Position numbers and translations under genes: made by a program. A model generated the notes under the pieces. It was not told where the DNA came from, did not search any database, and saw only the letters and a list, made by a program, of their open reading frames with translations. Shown piece by piece: positions 9,701 to 17,665 of a DNA stretch of 64,000 nucleotides. How positions within the stretch are numbered: the stretch's first letter is position 1; each line of letters begins with the position of its first letter. This DNA comes from PALSA-600 sp963842335 (GTDB lineage: Bacteria; Actinomycetota; Thermoleophilia; Gaiellales; Gaiellaceae). The stretch covers positions 62,001 through 126,000 of the forward strand of contig CAWJGF010000003.1 in NCBI GenBank assembly GCA_963842335.1, written 5' to 3'.

Positions 9701-11064
9701 AACGTGCTGAAGGGATAAGCACGCGTGACCAGCGCGAAGAGATCATCACTAGCGATTTCTGCCTCGGCAGAAATCGCAACGATCTGCTGGGCGAGGACAT
9801 CGAGCGGGTTGCGGGGGATCTTCGTCTCCTCGATGTCGCCCTCGCGCATCGCGCGGGCGACGACGGCCGACTCCAGCAGGTCGGCGCGAAACTTCGGGAA
9901 GATCCGCCCCTTCGAGACGGCGCCCAGGTCGTGACCGGCCCGGCCGATCCGCTGCAAGCCGCGCGCGACGGACTTCGGCGACTCGACCTGGATGACCAGA
10001 TCGACGGCCCCCATGTCGATGCCGAGCTCGAGACTCGACGTCGCGACGAGGCACGGGATGCGGCCGGCTTTCAGATCCTCCTCGACGATCACGCGCTGCT
10101 CGCGGGCGAGGGACCCGTGATGCGCGCGGGCGACGTCGCGCAGGGGCTGGTCCGGCTCGGTGCTCTGATTCGCGAGATCGTTCAGCCGAAGCGCGAGCCG
10201 CTCGGCCAGGCGGCGGTTGTTCACGAAGACGATCGTCGACCGGTGCTCCTCGACGAGACGCAGGATCTCGGGGTAGATCGACGGCCAGATCGAGTTCGTG
10301 CCGCCCTCGGTCGACGTGAGAAGCGCGCTCCCGTCGGCCTCCGGCGGATTCTCGTACGAGACCGTCTGCCCGAGCTCGCGCATGTCCTCGACCGGGATCA
10401 CGACCTCGAGATCGAGCTCCTTGCGCGTGCCCGCGTCGACCAGGGTGATCGGTCGTGCGCCGCTGACGAACTTGCCGATCTCCTCGAGCGGCCGCTGCGT
10501 CGCCGAGAGGCCGATCCGCTGCGGGGGCGTCTCGCAGAGCGCTTCGAGCCGCTCGACGCTGAGCGCGAGATGCGCGCCGCGCTTCGTGCCGGCCACCGCG
10601 TGCACCTCGTCGAGAATCAGTGTCTCGACCCCGCGCAGGGACTCACGGGCCTGGGACGTCAGCATCAGGTAGAGCGACTCGGGTGTCGTGATGAGGATGT
10701 CCGGCGGCTCCTTCAGAAGCTCGCGGCGCTCCTTCTGCGAGGTGTCACCGGTGCGCACCCCAACCCTCAAGGTCGACTCGAGCCCTGCGAGCGGCCCGCG
10801 CAGGTTGCGCTCGATGTCGTAGTTCAATGCTTTGAGCGGGGACACGTACAGCAGGCGCACGCCGGTGCCTGGAGTTCCGTTCAGCCGGTCGATCGCGGAG
10901 AGGAACGCGGTGAGCGTCTTGCCGGAGCCGGTCGGCGCCTGGATGAGGACGTGCGAGCCACTCGCGATCGCAGGCCATCCGTGCGCCTGTGCGGGAGTCG
11001 GCGCGGCAAACGTGCGCTCGAACCAGGTCCGCGTCCCGGGCGAGAATTGCGCGAGCGGGTCCAC
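6760..11064 (-). CDS. lhr: Large superfamily 2 helicase Lhr
   Basis: Lhr is a long ATP-dependent 3'-5' DNA helicase, linked in mycobacteria to the DNA damage response. At 1434 residues it has the full actinobacterial size. Motif I (GSGKT) ends at residue 50, motif II DEVH lies at 152-155, the SAT motif follows and motif VI is QRIGRAGH. After the two RecA domains come the winged-helix/Lhr core region and a long C-terminal part typical of the full-length family. GTG is the start, with TAACCT 6 nt upstream. It converges on the nitronate monooxygenase gene with 4 nt overlap. Near it lie nei and an HhH-GPD protein, giving a loose DNA repair neighbourhood. Confidence 0.95.
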   Translation of the reverse strand: MDPLAQFSPGTRTWFERTFAAPTPAQAHGWPAIASGSHVLIQAPTGSGKTLTAFLSAIDRLNGTPGTGVRLLYVSPLKALNYDIERNLRGPLAGLESTLRVGVRTGDTSQKERRELLKEPPDILITTPESLYLMLTSQARESLRGVETLILDEVHAVAGTKRGAHLALSVERLEALCETPPQRIGLSATQRPLEEIGKFVSGARPITLVDAGTRKELDLEVVIPVEDMRELGQTVSYENPPEADGSALLTSTEGGTNSIWPSIYPEILRLVEEHRSTIVFVNNRRLAERLALRLNDLANQSTEPDQPLRDVARAHHGSLAREQRVIVEEDLKAGRIPCLVATSSLELGIDMGAVDLVIQVESPKSVARGLQRIGRAGHDLGAVSKGRIFPKFRADLLESAVVARAMREGDIEETKIPRNPLDVLAQQIVAISAEAEIASDDLFALVTRAYPFSTLSRQQFDNVLDMLAGRYPSDEFAELRPRIVWDRTGGTIRARDGARRLAVTNAGTIPDRGLFGVFLVGGGGRVGELDEEMVYEARAGQTFLLGASTWRIEEITRDQVLVSPAPGVPGAVPFWKGEGVGRPFELGQKIGAASRELTAMKDAKAFERLRSEYHLDERAARNLMTFLREQHDATGAVPSDRTIVVERFRDEIGDWRVCILSPFGSRVHAPWAMAIAARLREAHGIEAQSIWSDDGIALHFPESDVPPPIDDFSIDPADVEDLVVQEVGDTALFGARFRENAGRSLLIPRRRPGERTPLWQQRLKAQSLLHVARKYGSFPVILETYRECLQDVFDLPALKEVLKQLRSREVDLVEVETQSASPYSASLLFDYIATYMYEDDTPPAERRAQALSLDRDLLRELLGQEELRDLLDGDAVDEVERQLQGDPKTPDQLHDKLRLRGDLRPGEYDAALATPLVIERRALLLRIAGEERLIAAEDAGRYRDALGVMPPSGLPDVFLEGGSESLPQLVLRFAKGRGPFTTEQANERFGRDLLETLAKLEAAEQLVRGELRPGGSEREWCDPDVLRRLRRASLATLRREVEAVEQEALARFLPSWHGVDRRASLREAIVPLQALALPAALWESEVLPRRVPGFRPEHLDALTASGEVVWVGAGADRVALYFREDAAVLGQVAAAPRPEAETHDAIRSALERGALFWLDLLDETGLEEGIALPALWDLVWSGEVTNDAWTPLRAARRFGAAKAERRPRRFSRRRSQGATATAGRWSRTERLFAGAVDKRALAELLLERQGIVTRDGVRAEGIPGGYGAVYAELRALETLGLCRRGYFVEGLGGAQFALGGAVERLRELRERDEDRDPLVVAAADPAQPYGASLPWPKRAGARASRVAGAYLVSLGGEPVLYVERGGRSLVPLRDPDEEWLRPALAALVSHVRGGGARRLAVERFDGEPVSESDAMPLLVDAGFLAGPRRAVLRP

Positions 11065-11070
11065 CCACCC

Positions 11071-11076
11071 AGGTTA
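11071..11076 (-). promoter_or_regulatory. -10 hexamer for lhr
   Basis: TAACCT on the minus strand with 6 nt to the GTG start of lhr. No Shine-Dalgarno fits in this gap, so the transcript is probably leaderless. Confidence 0.5.
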
Positions 11077-11084
11077 CCGCGCTG

Positions 11085-11273
11085 CTATTTGGCCAGGTAG
11101 TACGCGGTGAAGGCGAGCACGAGCAGGACGATGACGACGGCGATCACGAACACGCCTACGCCGCCGATCAAGATGAACGGCGTCCGCGCGCTCTTCCCCT
11201 CCGCGGCCTCGTGCTCGAGGTCCTTCACCTCATCGACGACGTCATGGACGATCTCGTGCGGCGACTCCGGCAT
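11085..11273 (-). CDS. Small membrane protein with cytosolic acidic N-terminus
   Basis: A 62-residue protein: residues 1-32 are charged (Glu/Asp/His-rich, HDVVDEVKDLEHEAAEG), then one strongly hydrophobic helix from about 33 to 58 and a short YYLAK end. Codon use is normal for the window and it is followed by lhr on the same strand with 20 nt between, so the two may share a transcript. No function is recognised. Confidence 0.6.
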   Translation of the reverse strand: MPESPHEIVHDVVDEVKDLEHEAAEGKSARTPFILIGGVGVFVIAVVIVLLVLAFTAYYLAK

Positions 11274-11343
11274 GTGAGGAATCTTGCCATCTGCTCGGGA
11301 TCTGAATCACGACAACTCTCAGCCGGATCACAGAAACGCTGCA

Positions 11344-11349
11344 TACGGT
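11344..11349 (+). promoter_or_regulatory. -10 hexamer for the intradiol dioxygenase gene
   Basis: TACGGT with 7 nt to ATG 11357. It decides that ATG over the GTG at 11348, which lies too close to the hexamer to be transcribed with it. Confidence 0.5.
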
Positions 11350-11356
11350 GTTCGAC

Positions 11357-12040
11357 ATGACCGAGGACACCTTCACCCGTCGGATGACCCTCACGAAGCT
11401 CGGCGGCGTGGTGCTCGCAGCTGCCGGGGGCAGCTCGCTGCTCGCCGGCGAGGCCTCAGGCGGGAACCGGGCGGTCGAGAGCGGCGCCGTTGCCTGCGTG
11501 CTGACGCCGGAACTGACCGAGGGCCCGTACTACATCGCCGGCGAAAAGCTCCGTCGCGACATCCGCGAGGGCCATCCCGGCACCCGCCTCTCACTCCAAC
11601 TGCGCGTGCTGAACGCCGCGACGTGCAAGCCGATCAGGGGCGCCGCCGTCGACATCTGGCACGCTGACGCCGCAGGCAACTACTCCGGCTTCGGCTCGGA
11701 TACCTCGAGCCGCACGTTCTTACGCGGCATTCAGAAGTCCGACAAGAACGGGCTCGCAGTCTTTACGACCATTTACCCAGGGTGGTACCAGGGCCGCGCC
11801 GTACACATCCACGTCAAGGTGCACGTGGGCGGCAGCGTCGTCCACACCGGGCAGCTCTTCTTCGCCGACGCGTTGACCGCTGCCGTGTACAAGGCGGCCC
11901 CGTACGCCGCCCGCGGCAAACCGGACACGCCGAACGCACGCGACGCGATCTTCGTCAACGGTGGCAAGCGCAGCCTGCTCACCGTGAGCAAGAGCGGCAC
12001 GGGCTACGTGGGCGCGATCGCGGTGGGCGTGCACAAGTAG
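11357..12040 (+). CDS. Exported intradiol ring-cleavage dioxygenase-like protein
   Basis: The family uses non-haem Fe(III) to split catechol-type rings between the hydroxyls. The N-terminus looks like a Tat signal: a TRRMTLTKL twin-arginine stretch then a hydrophobic Ala/Gly/Val segment, suggesting export of a folded metalloprotein. The usual Tyr/Tyr/His/His ligand set can be placed: tyrosine in EGPYYIAG, tyrosine in PGWYQGR, and the histidines of VHIHVKV; an IWHADAAGNYSGF stretch is the hallmark of the catalytic fold. Length (~227 residues) suits the short single-domain extracytoplasmic forms rather than cytosolic catechol 1,2-dioxygenases. It stands alone; the substrate cannot be read from context. 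Confidence 0.85.
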   Translation: MTEDTFTRRMTLTKLGGVVLAAAGGSSLLAGEASGGNRAVESGAVACVLTPELTEGPYYIAGEKLRRDIREGHPGTRLSLQLRVLNAATCKPIRGAAVDIWHADAAGNYSGFGSDTSSRTFLRGIQKSDKNGLAVFTTIYPGWYQGRAVHIHVKVHVGGSVVHTGQLFFADALTAAVYKAAPYAARGKPDTPNARDAIFVNGGKRSLLTVSKSGTGYVGAIAVGVHK

Positions 12041-12069
12041 TTCGACGGCAACCGTTCGTCACCGGCAGC

Positions 12070-12146
12070 CGTTCGACGGCAGCCGTCGTCACGAAAGCGA
12101 AACGAATTCGGAACGATTCTCGCTCAGACCGCCGAGTCACACACCC
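12070..12146 (+). repeat. Intergenic direct repeat, copy 1
   Basis: About 77 bp, starting CGTTCGACGGCAGCCGTCG. The core CGACGG-CAG-CCGTCG is a perfect 6-bp inverted repeat around 3 nt. Followed 87 bp on by a second copy that matches at most positions. Confidence 0.75.
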
Positions 12147-12156
12147 GATCAGAAGT

Positions 12157-12233
12157 CGTTCGACGGCAGCCGTCGTCACGAAAGCGCAACGAATTCGGGA
12201 CAATTCTCGCGCAGACAGCCCGGTCGGACACCC
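12157..12233 (+). repeat. Intergenic direct repeat, copy 2
   Basis: Second copy of the preceding repeat, with the same CGACGG-CAG-CCGTCG hairpin core and the shared ACGAATTCGG segment. Differences are scattered single bases, so this is an old duplication rather than an assembly artefact. Confidence 0.75.
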
Positions 12234-12394
12234 GGTCGGCAACCCTAAGAGTGCGAAACCGCTTCGGATTCACCTCCCCGGCGGTCCTCCGACGCTGCTC
12301 CGGCGCGACGGCACCTGCGACGGCAGCCGTCGTAGGGGTCGTCGGTGATCGAAGGAGTGGGCCGCCCTCGTTCGTCCTCGCGGGCTCGTCGCAG

Positions 12395-12400
12395 TAGGAT
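12395..12400 (+). promoter_or_regulatory. -10 hexamer for the HhH-GPD gene
   Basis: TAGGAT with 6 nt to ATG 12407 and no ribosome site; leaderless pattern. Confidence 0.55.
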
Positions 12401-12406
12401 CGAGGC

Positions 12407-12955
12407 ATGCCCGCGGCCCTGCACTTCACCGACGATCCGGCCGCCTGCGCACTGCTCGCCGAAGATCCGTTCGCACTGCTCGTCGGCTTCGCGATCGACC
12501 AGCAGGTGCCCGTTCCGAAGGCGTTCGCCGGGCCGTACGTGCTGCGACAGCGCGCTGGGACGCTCGAGCCGGCGAAGCTCGCAGCGATGGACCTGACCCC
12601 GTTCTTCACCGAGAAGCCGGCGATCCATCGCTTTCCAGGCTCGATGGCGACGCGCGTCCGCGAACTGGCTGCTGTCGTCGCGGAGGACTATGGCGGCGAC
12701 GCAGCGCGCATCTGGAACGAGGCGGCCGACGGCGCCGACCTACGCAAGCGGATCGGCTCGCTGCCCGGCTTCGGCGAGATGAAGATCAAGTCGCTCGGCG
12801 CGGTCCTCGCGAAGCAGTTCGGCGTGCAGGCCGCGCGCGAGCTCGCTCCCAGCCACCCGACGCTCGGCGACGTCAGCTCGCCGGAAGAGTTGCAGCGCTA
12901 CCAGCAGTGGAAGCGCGACTACAAGAAGGCGTCGAAAGGCTCCTCGACCTCCTGA
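12407..12955 (+). CDS. HhH-GPD family protein, likely base-excision repair type
   Basis: The helix-hairpin-helix/GPD fold is shared by EndoIII, AlkA and MutY-like glycosylases. The hairpin is visible as LPGFGEMKIKSLGAVLAKQFG near residues 120-145, and the N-terminal half resembles the short, uncharacterised actinobacterial HhH-GPD group (about 180-200 residues). There is no Fe-S cysteine cluster. I cannot confidently place the catalytic Asp/Lys pair, so activity is not certain. It is monocistronic with its own leaderless promoter, a few kilobases from nei and lhr. Confidence 0.8.
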   Translation: MPAALHFTDDPAACALLAEDPFALLVGFAIDQQVPVPKAFAGPYVLRQRAGTLEPAKLAAMDLTPFFTEKPAIHRFPGSMATRVRELAAVVAEDYGGDAARIWNEAADGADLRKRIGSLPGFGEMKIKSLGAVLAKQFGVQAARELAPSHPTLGDVSSPEELQRYQQWKRDYKKASKGSSTS

Positions 12956-13067
12956 TCGCAGATCTCGGTTCTCGGCAATTCAGACTTGCGAGTAGGCCGG
13001 CCTAGCCTGTCGAGGCACATCCATGGACTGGTCTCCCCTACAGTTCTCTGATGGGAGAAGGCAACGG

Positions 13068-16000
13068 ATGAGAAAGCGAGAGGTTCGAAGCCGAAGGCGC
13101 CTCGACGCGGTCGCAGCCCTCGGCGCGCTGCTTGCAGTAGCGGTCGGCGTAACCGGAAGCGCCTCCTCAGCGACGATCGCGGGGGCAATCGGGGCGCCCG
13201 CGTGCCTCGGGCGATCTCTCTGCCGACTCTCTCGGGGCACGCCAGGGTGGGCCAAGTGCTGAAGGCGCATCCCGGCACCTGGCGCGGGACGCGGCCGCTG
13301 CGATTCGCCTACCGCTGGCATCGCTGCACCTCGAGCGCCGTCCGTTTGCGCTGCACGACGATTCCCCGCGCAACGCACGCGACCTACAAGGCCGTCGCCG
13401 CCGACCTGCGCCACACCCTCCGTTTCGAGGTGATCGCTTCGAACGGCGCGGGTCACGTCTCGGTGATGAGCAAGCGCACGGCCATCGTGCAGGCAAAGCT
13501 GCCGGCCCGCGGCAAGCCGCCGAAGGACACGACCCGGCCCACGATCTCGGGCGTGCCGAAAGTCGGTGGGACACTCAGCGCGGCCGCCGGCAGCTGGTCG
13601 GGCACGACGCCGATCAGGTTCGGATATCAGTGGCGTCGCTGCGCCGGAGCAACGTGCAACCCGATCGCGGGGGCATCGACGAGGACATACCGCCCGGCGG
13701 CCGAATGACGTCGGCGACAAGCTCGTCGTCCGCTTGACCGCCTCGAACTCCGCAGGCGCCGCAAGTGCCGACAGCGCACAGACGGTCTCGGTCGCCGCCA
13801 CGTCTCCTCCTTCATCCACACCGCCGGTAAATACGATCGCGCCTGCGATCAGCGGCACGGCCCAGGTGGGCCAAGACCCTCACCGCCTCGGCCGGGACCT
13901 GGACGGGGACCGCGCCGATCGGCTTCGCCTATCAGTGGCGCCGCTGCGCGGGCGCGAACTGCACGTCGGTCGCCGGAGCCGTGGACCGGGACCTACGTCC
14001 CAACGGCGAGCGACATCGGCGACACCCTCGTCGTCCGCGTCACGGCCTCGAACACCGTTGGCAGCGCGTTCGCCGACAGCAGCCCGAGCGCGACGGTTCC
14101 TGGTGGCGGTGGTGGTGGCGGCGGTGGCTCGACTTCTCCTCCGCCGACCCCACCCGTCAACACCGCAGCACTCCGACGATCAGCGGTACCGCTCAGACCG
14201 GCCAGACCCTGACCGCCTCCACGGGCACCTGGACGGGCACTGCCCCGATCAGCTTCGCCTACCAGTGGCGCCGCTGCGCCGGCGCAGCCTGTACCGCGGT
14301 CGCCGGAGCGCTCGCGAGCACGTACGTCGCTGCCGTCGCCGACGTCGGTGACACCCTCGTCGTTCGCGTGACGGCCTCGAACACTGCGGGCAACGCCGGC
14401 GCCGACAGCACGCAGACCGCCACGGTCGCCGCGGCGCCGCCGACCAACACCGCAGCGCCGGCGATCAGCGGCACCGCTCAGGCCGGGCAGACGCTCACCG
14501 CCTCGACCGGCACCTGGACGGGGACGGCTCCGATCGGTTTCACCTACCAGTGGCGAAACTGCGCAGGCTCGACCTGCGGCGCGATCAGTGGCGCGACCAC
14601 GAGCACCTACAGCCCGACGGCGAGCGACGTCGGCGACACGATCGTCGTGCGCGTCACCGGCACGAACGGCGGTGGGAGCGCGTTCGCCGACAGCAATCCG
14701 ACGGCGATCGTCACGTCGGCGGGCACCCTCCCCGTCAACACCGTCGCACCGTCGATCAGCGGCACCGACCAGGTCGGGCAGACGCTCAGCGCCTCGACCG
14801 GCACCTGGTCCGGCACCGGCCCGCTCAACTACGCCTATCAATGGCAGCGCTGCGGCGCTCCCTACCCCTCCGTCGTCGGCGCCGATTCCCCAGCTGCATA
14901 CTTGCGCCTCGACGACGCGTCCGGGACTGCCGCCGTGAACAGCGGCTCCGGTCGCGAACGGCACCTATCTCGGCTCGCCGACGCTCGGCGCGCCCGGCGT
15001 GTTTGCCGGTGATCCCGACACTTCGGTCTCGTTCGACGGTGTGAATGACGCGGTCTCGATGCCGAGCTTCACGACGGCGGGCCACCCGTTCTCGCTCGAG
15101 TTCTGGGCCGATCTGAAAGGCGACGGCTCGACGGGCGCCAAGGGGTACGGCACGCTCGCCGGCGTCGACTTCGCCCATCGCATCCTCTGGCAGACGAACG
15201 GCGGCAACAACGGCGGCCGGCTGCTCGCCTGGTTCAACAACGATCTCTTCTACTCCACCTCGACGGCGTCGCTGAACACCTGGCACCACATCGTCTACAC
15301 CTATGACGGCGCGACCCAGCGCTTCTACATCGACGGAGTGCTCGCAGGCTCCGAGGCGTCGACCCAACCGTCGTTCGCGAGTCCGTACTACGTCGGCGCC
15401 TACGACCTCGGCAACTACATGTTCAACGGCAACATCGACGACTCGGCGGCGTATCCGACCGCGCTCAGCTCGGCCCAGGTCGTCCGCCACTACGAGGCCG
15501 GCCTCGCGACCGGTTGCAGCAACATCGTCGGTGCGACGGCCGCCTCGCACCTGGCCGTGCCGGCGGATCAGTACGCGACGCTGCACGTCAACGTCACCGC
15601 GACGAACGCCGCCGGCTCCACGAGCGCTCCGTCGACAGCCACAGCAGCCGTCGCTGCGGCGCCGTTGCCGAGTAATCCGGTGACGGTGGAGAATGCGTTG
15701 CCGGGCTCGACGGCGTGGGAGTCGCCGGACGCGACGGGTGCGGCCGTTGAGGGGTACACCTCGCAGGTCAGCTCGGCGCCCGGGGACACGGTCAGCTTCC
15801 ACGTCTCCACCAACCCGGTCGCGAACTACCGGATCGAGATCTACCGGCTCGGCTGGTACGGCGGCGACGGCGCCCGGCTGATCACCTGCCTGCCAAGCTG
15901 CACGACCGACGAGGCCGGCGTCGCACGCACAGCACCCGCCCCCGACGCCAACGGCGAGGTCGACGCCGGCTGGCCCGTGACCGACTCGATCACCGTCCCC

Positions 16001-16996
16001 TCGAACTGGACAAGCGGCTACTACCTCGCCCGCCTCAAACTCACCACCGGCAGCCAGCAAGGCGCCGCGAGCCCCGTCTACTTCATCGTCCGCGCCGCCC
16101 CCGGCACGAACTCGGCGATCCTCGTCCAGGCCCCCGTCAACACCTGGCAGGCCTACAACGGCTGGGGCGGCGAAAGCCTCTACTCAGGCCTCAACGGCGG
16201 CCCGCCCGCCGTCAAAGTCTCGTTCAACCGGCCCGGCTACGGCCAATCACCCCTCCAATTCGAATACCAAGCCGTCCGCTTCCTCGAACGCGAAGGCTAC
16301 GACGTCTCCTACACCACAAACTACGACCTCGCCGTCGACCCAACCGAACTGCTCCACCACAAACTGATCATGTCCGTCGGCCACGACGAATACTGGACAA
16401 AAGCAATGCGCGACAACCTCACCGCCGCCCGCGACGCAGGCGTCAACCTGATGTTCCTCGGCGGCAACGACATCTACTGGCAAGCACGCTACGAAGACAA
16501 CGGCCGCACCCTCGTCGAATACCGCAGCCTCACCACCGACCCCGACACCGACCCAGCAACCAAAACAGTCCGCTGGACACAACTCCAACCCCCCAACCCC
16601 CAATGCACCCTCACCGGCCTCGACGACCTCGGCGGCCTCCGAGTCGACGGCGACCCACCCCGCGACTACTCACTCGTCACAAGCACCCTCACCGACCCCT
16701 GGATGGCAAACACCGGCTTCGCCCCCGGCGCAACCCTCCCCGACATGGTCGGCTACGAATGGGACGGCATCGAACCCGGCTGCAACACCCCACCCCTCAC
16801 AACCTTCTTCCACTACTCAAGCGCCCTCGCCAACGCCGACTCCACCCGCTACACCGCACCCTCAGGCGCCACCGTCTACTCAACCGGCAGCGTCCAATTC
16901 GCCGACGCCCTCGACGGCTGGGCAGGCCACGACCTCCCACCCGACCCCCGCGTCCAACAATTCATCCGCAACGCCCTCACCGCAATGACCAAGTAA
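13068..16996 (+). pseudogene. Giant secreted protein: Ig-like repeats, nested LamG, DMFA2-like C-terminal domain; six frameshifts
   Basis: A signal peptide (MRKREVRSRRR then a hydrophobic segment ending ASSA) follows a GGGAGAAGG ribosome site. Six tandem ~85-90-residue Ig-like units of the type PTISGTAQxGQTLxASxGTW then QWRRC follow. A LamG/concanavalin-like domain (15.0-15.5 kb) sits inside the sixth unit. The C-terminal ~430 residues resemble the N,N-dimethylformamidase beta-subunit C-terminal family (EIYRLGWYGGDGARL, VGHDEYW). The frame changes near 13190, 13700, 13873, 13980, 14172 and 14950; from 14957 to the stop it is intact. Each shift is one base, so sequencing indels in GC-rich repeats or a decaying gene are both possible. 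Codon use changes sharply in the last ~0.8 kb. Confidence 0.8.
13205..15660 (+). repeat. Tandem Ig-like domain repeats, sixth unit split by LamG
   Basis: Units begin near 13220, 13535, 13840, 14172, 14457 and 14748. Each reads (P)xISGxxQxGxTL, GTWxGTxP, YQWRRC, then xYxPTAxDVGDTLVVRVTASN. The sixth unit stops after QWQRCG near 14860 and resumes near 15515 with GCSNIVGATAASH and VNVTATNAAGS; the 650 bp between encode the LamG domain. At DNA level units 3-5 are the closest to each other, indicating recent expansion. Confidence 0.8.
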
Positions 16997-17026
16997 CGAG
17001 GTGGGATTGGCGCAACGCCGTCCCTC

Positions 17027-17665
17027 CTAGCGGGGATCGGGACGGTCGACGTTCCAGTGGCGTGCGACGATCGCGATCCAGCGGCCATCCTCGCGCGGAG
17101 TCAGCCCGAAGCGCGTGATCGAGCGCTGGCCCAGCTCGTGGTCGCCGTAGAGCACGTCGATCCCGATGCGGCGAGGCTCCTCGATCGCCTCGCGCGCCTC
17201 CGCGAATCCGGGCTCCTGCGGATTGCGGAACGTGCCTTGCCAGAAGCCGACCTCGCCGTGCGCGATGTAGAGGTCACGCGTCAGCCGGTGGAAGTCCTCG
17301 ATCGGTGGATGCTCGGCCGCACCGCCATCGAGCTGCGACCGCAGCTGCCAGCCGTGGAGGACTGCGATGCCGCTGCCGACGTTGCGGATCGCGATCGCCA
17401 AGTAGATGGCTTCGTCCGTCGCCTCAGCAATGCCGCCGCTTCCGGGAATGTGGAACCACTTGTCGTCCTGAAACCCGACCTTCTGCGGGGGGTCCTCCGG
17501 CCGCGAGGGCATCAACACGGGCCGAAGCCCGGCGAGCAGCGAACGTTCCGCCGCACGAGCTGCGCGGTTCGCCGAACGCACCGACGCGAACGTCGCGAAC
17601 GCGAGCACGAGCGTCGCGCCCGCAGTCGCGATCGACGAGACCGCGACCCAGTCGGTAGCGATCAA
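17027..17665 (-). CDS. Membrane-anchored protein of unknown function
   Basis: A 212-residue protein starting at TTG 17665, which overlaps the stop of the LigD-type polymerase gene (TTGA), so it is translationally coupled to it. One N-terminal membrane helix (about residues 5-25) is followed by a basic heptad-like segment and a soluble region of ~160 residues with mixed beta character (AIYLAIAIRNVGSGIAVLHG). That stretch resembles the conserved part of small DUF-type membrane-anchored proteins found beside many actinobacterial genes, but I cannot name a function. It is the last gene of a five-gene overlapped operon. Confidence 0.7.
   Translation of the reverse strand: MIATDWVAVSSIATAGATLVLAFATFASVRSANRAARAAERSLLAGLRPVLMPSRPEDPPQKVGFQDDKWFHIPGSGGIAEATDEAIYLAIAIRNVGSGIAVLHGWQLRSQLDGGAAEHPPIEDFHRLTRDLYIAHGEVGFWQGTFRNPQEPGFAEAREAIEEPRRIGIDVLYGDHELGQRSITRFGLTPREDGRWIAIVARHWNVDRPDPR

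Larger units (their letters stand above)
12041..12394. other. Gene-free stretch with near-palindromic repeats
   Basis: No gene is supported here. An open frame on the minus strand exists only because the DNA repeat below also repeats its residues. The stretch holds two ~77-bp direct repeats, a partial third copy of their head at 12041-12069 and a further lone copy of the hairpin core near 12318. Confidence 0.6.

Noticed and set aside
9061..11100. A 679-codon open frame antisense to lhr
   Set aside because: Mirror of the lhr codons in high-GC DNA; no motifs or start signal, while lhr has all helicase motifs.
11979..12242. Minus-strand frame with repeated residues (FVTTAAVERL twice)
   Set aside because: The protein repeat just reflects the 77-bp DNA repeat; no start signal and a basic, low-complexity composition.
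12041..12340. CRISPR array
   Set aside because: Only two full repeat copies of ~77 bp, with a 10-bp gap between them, and no cas genes.
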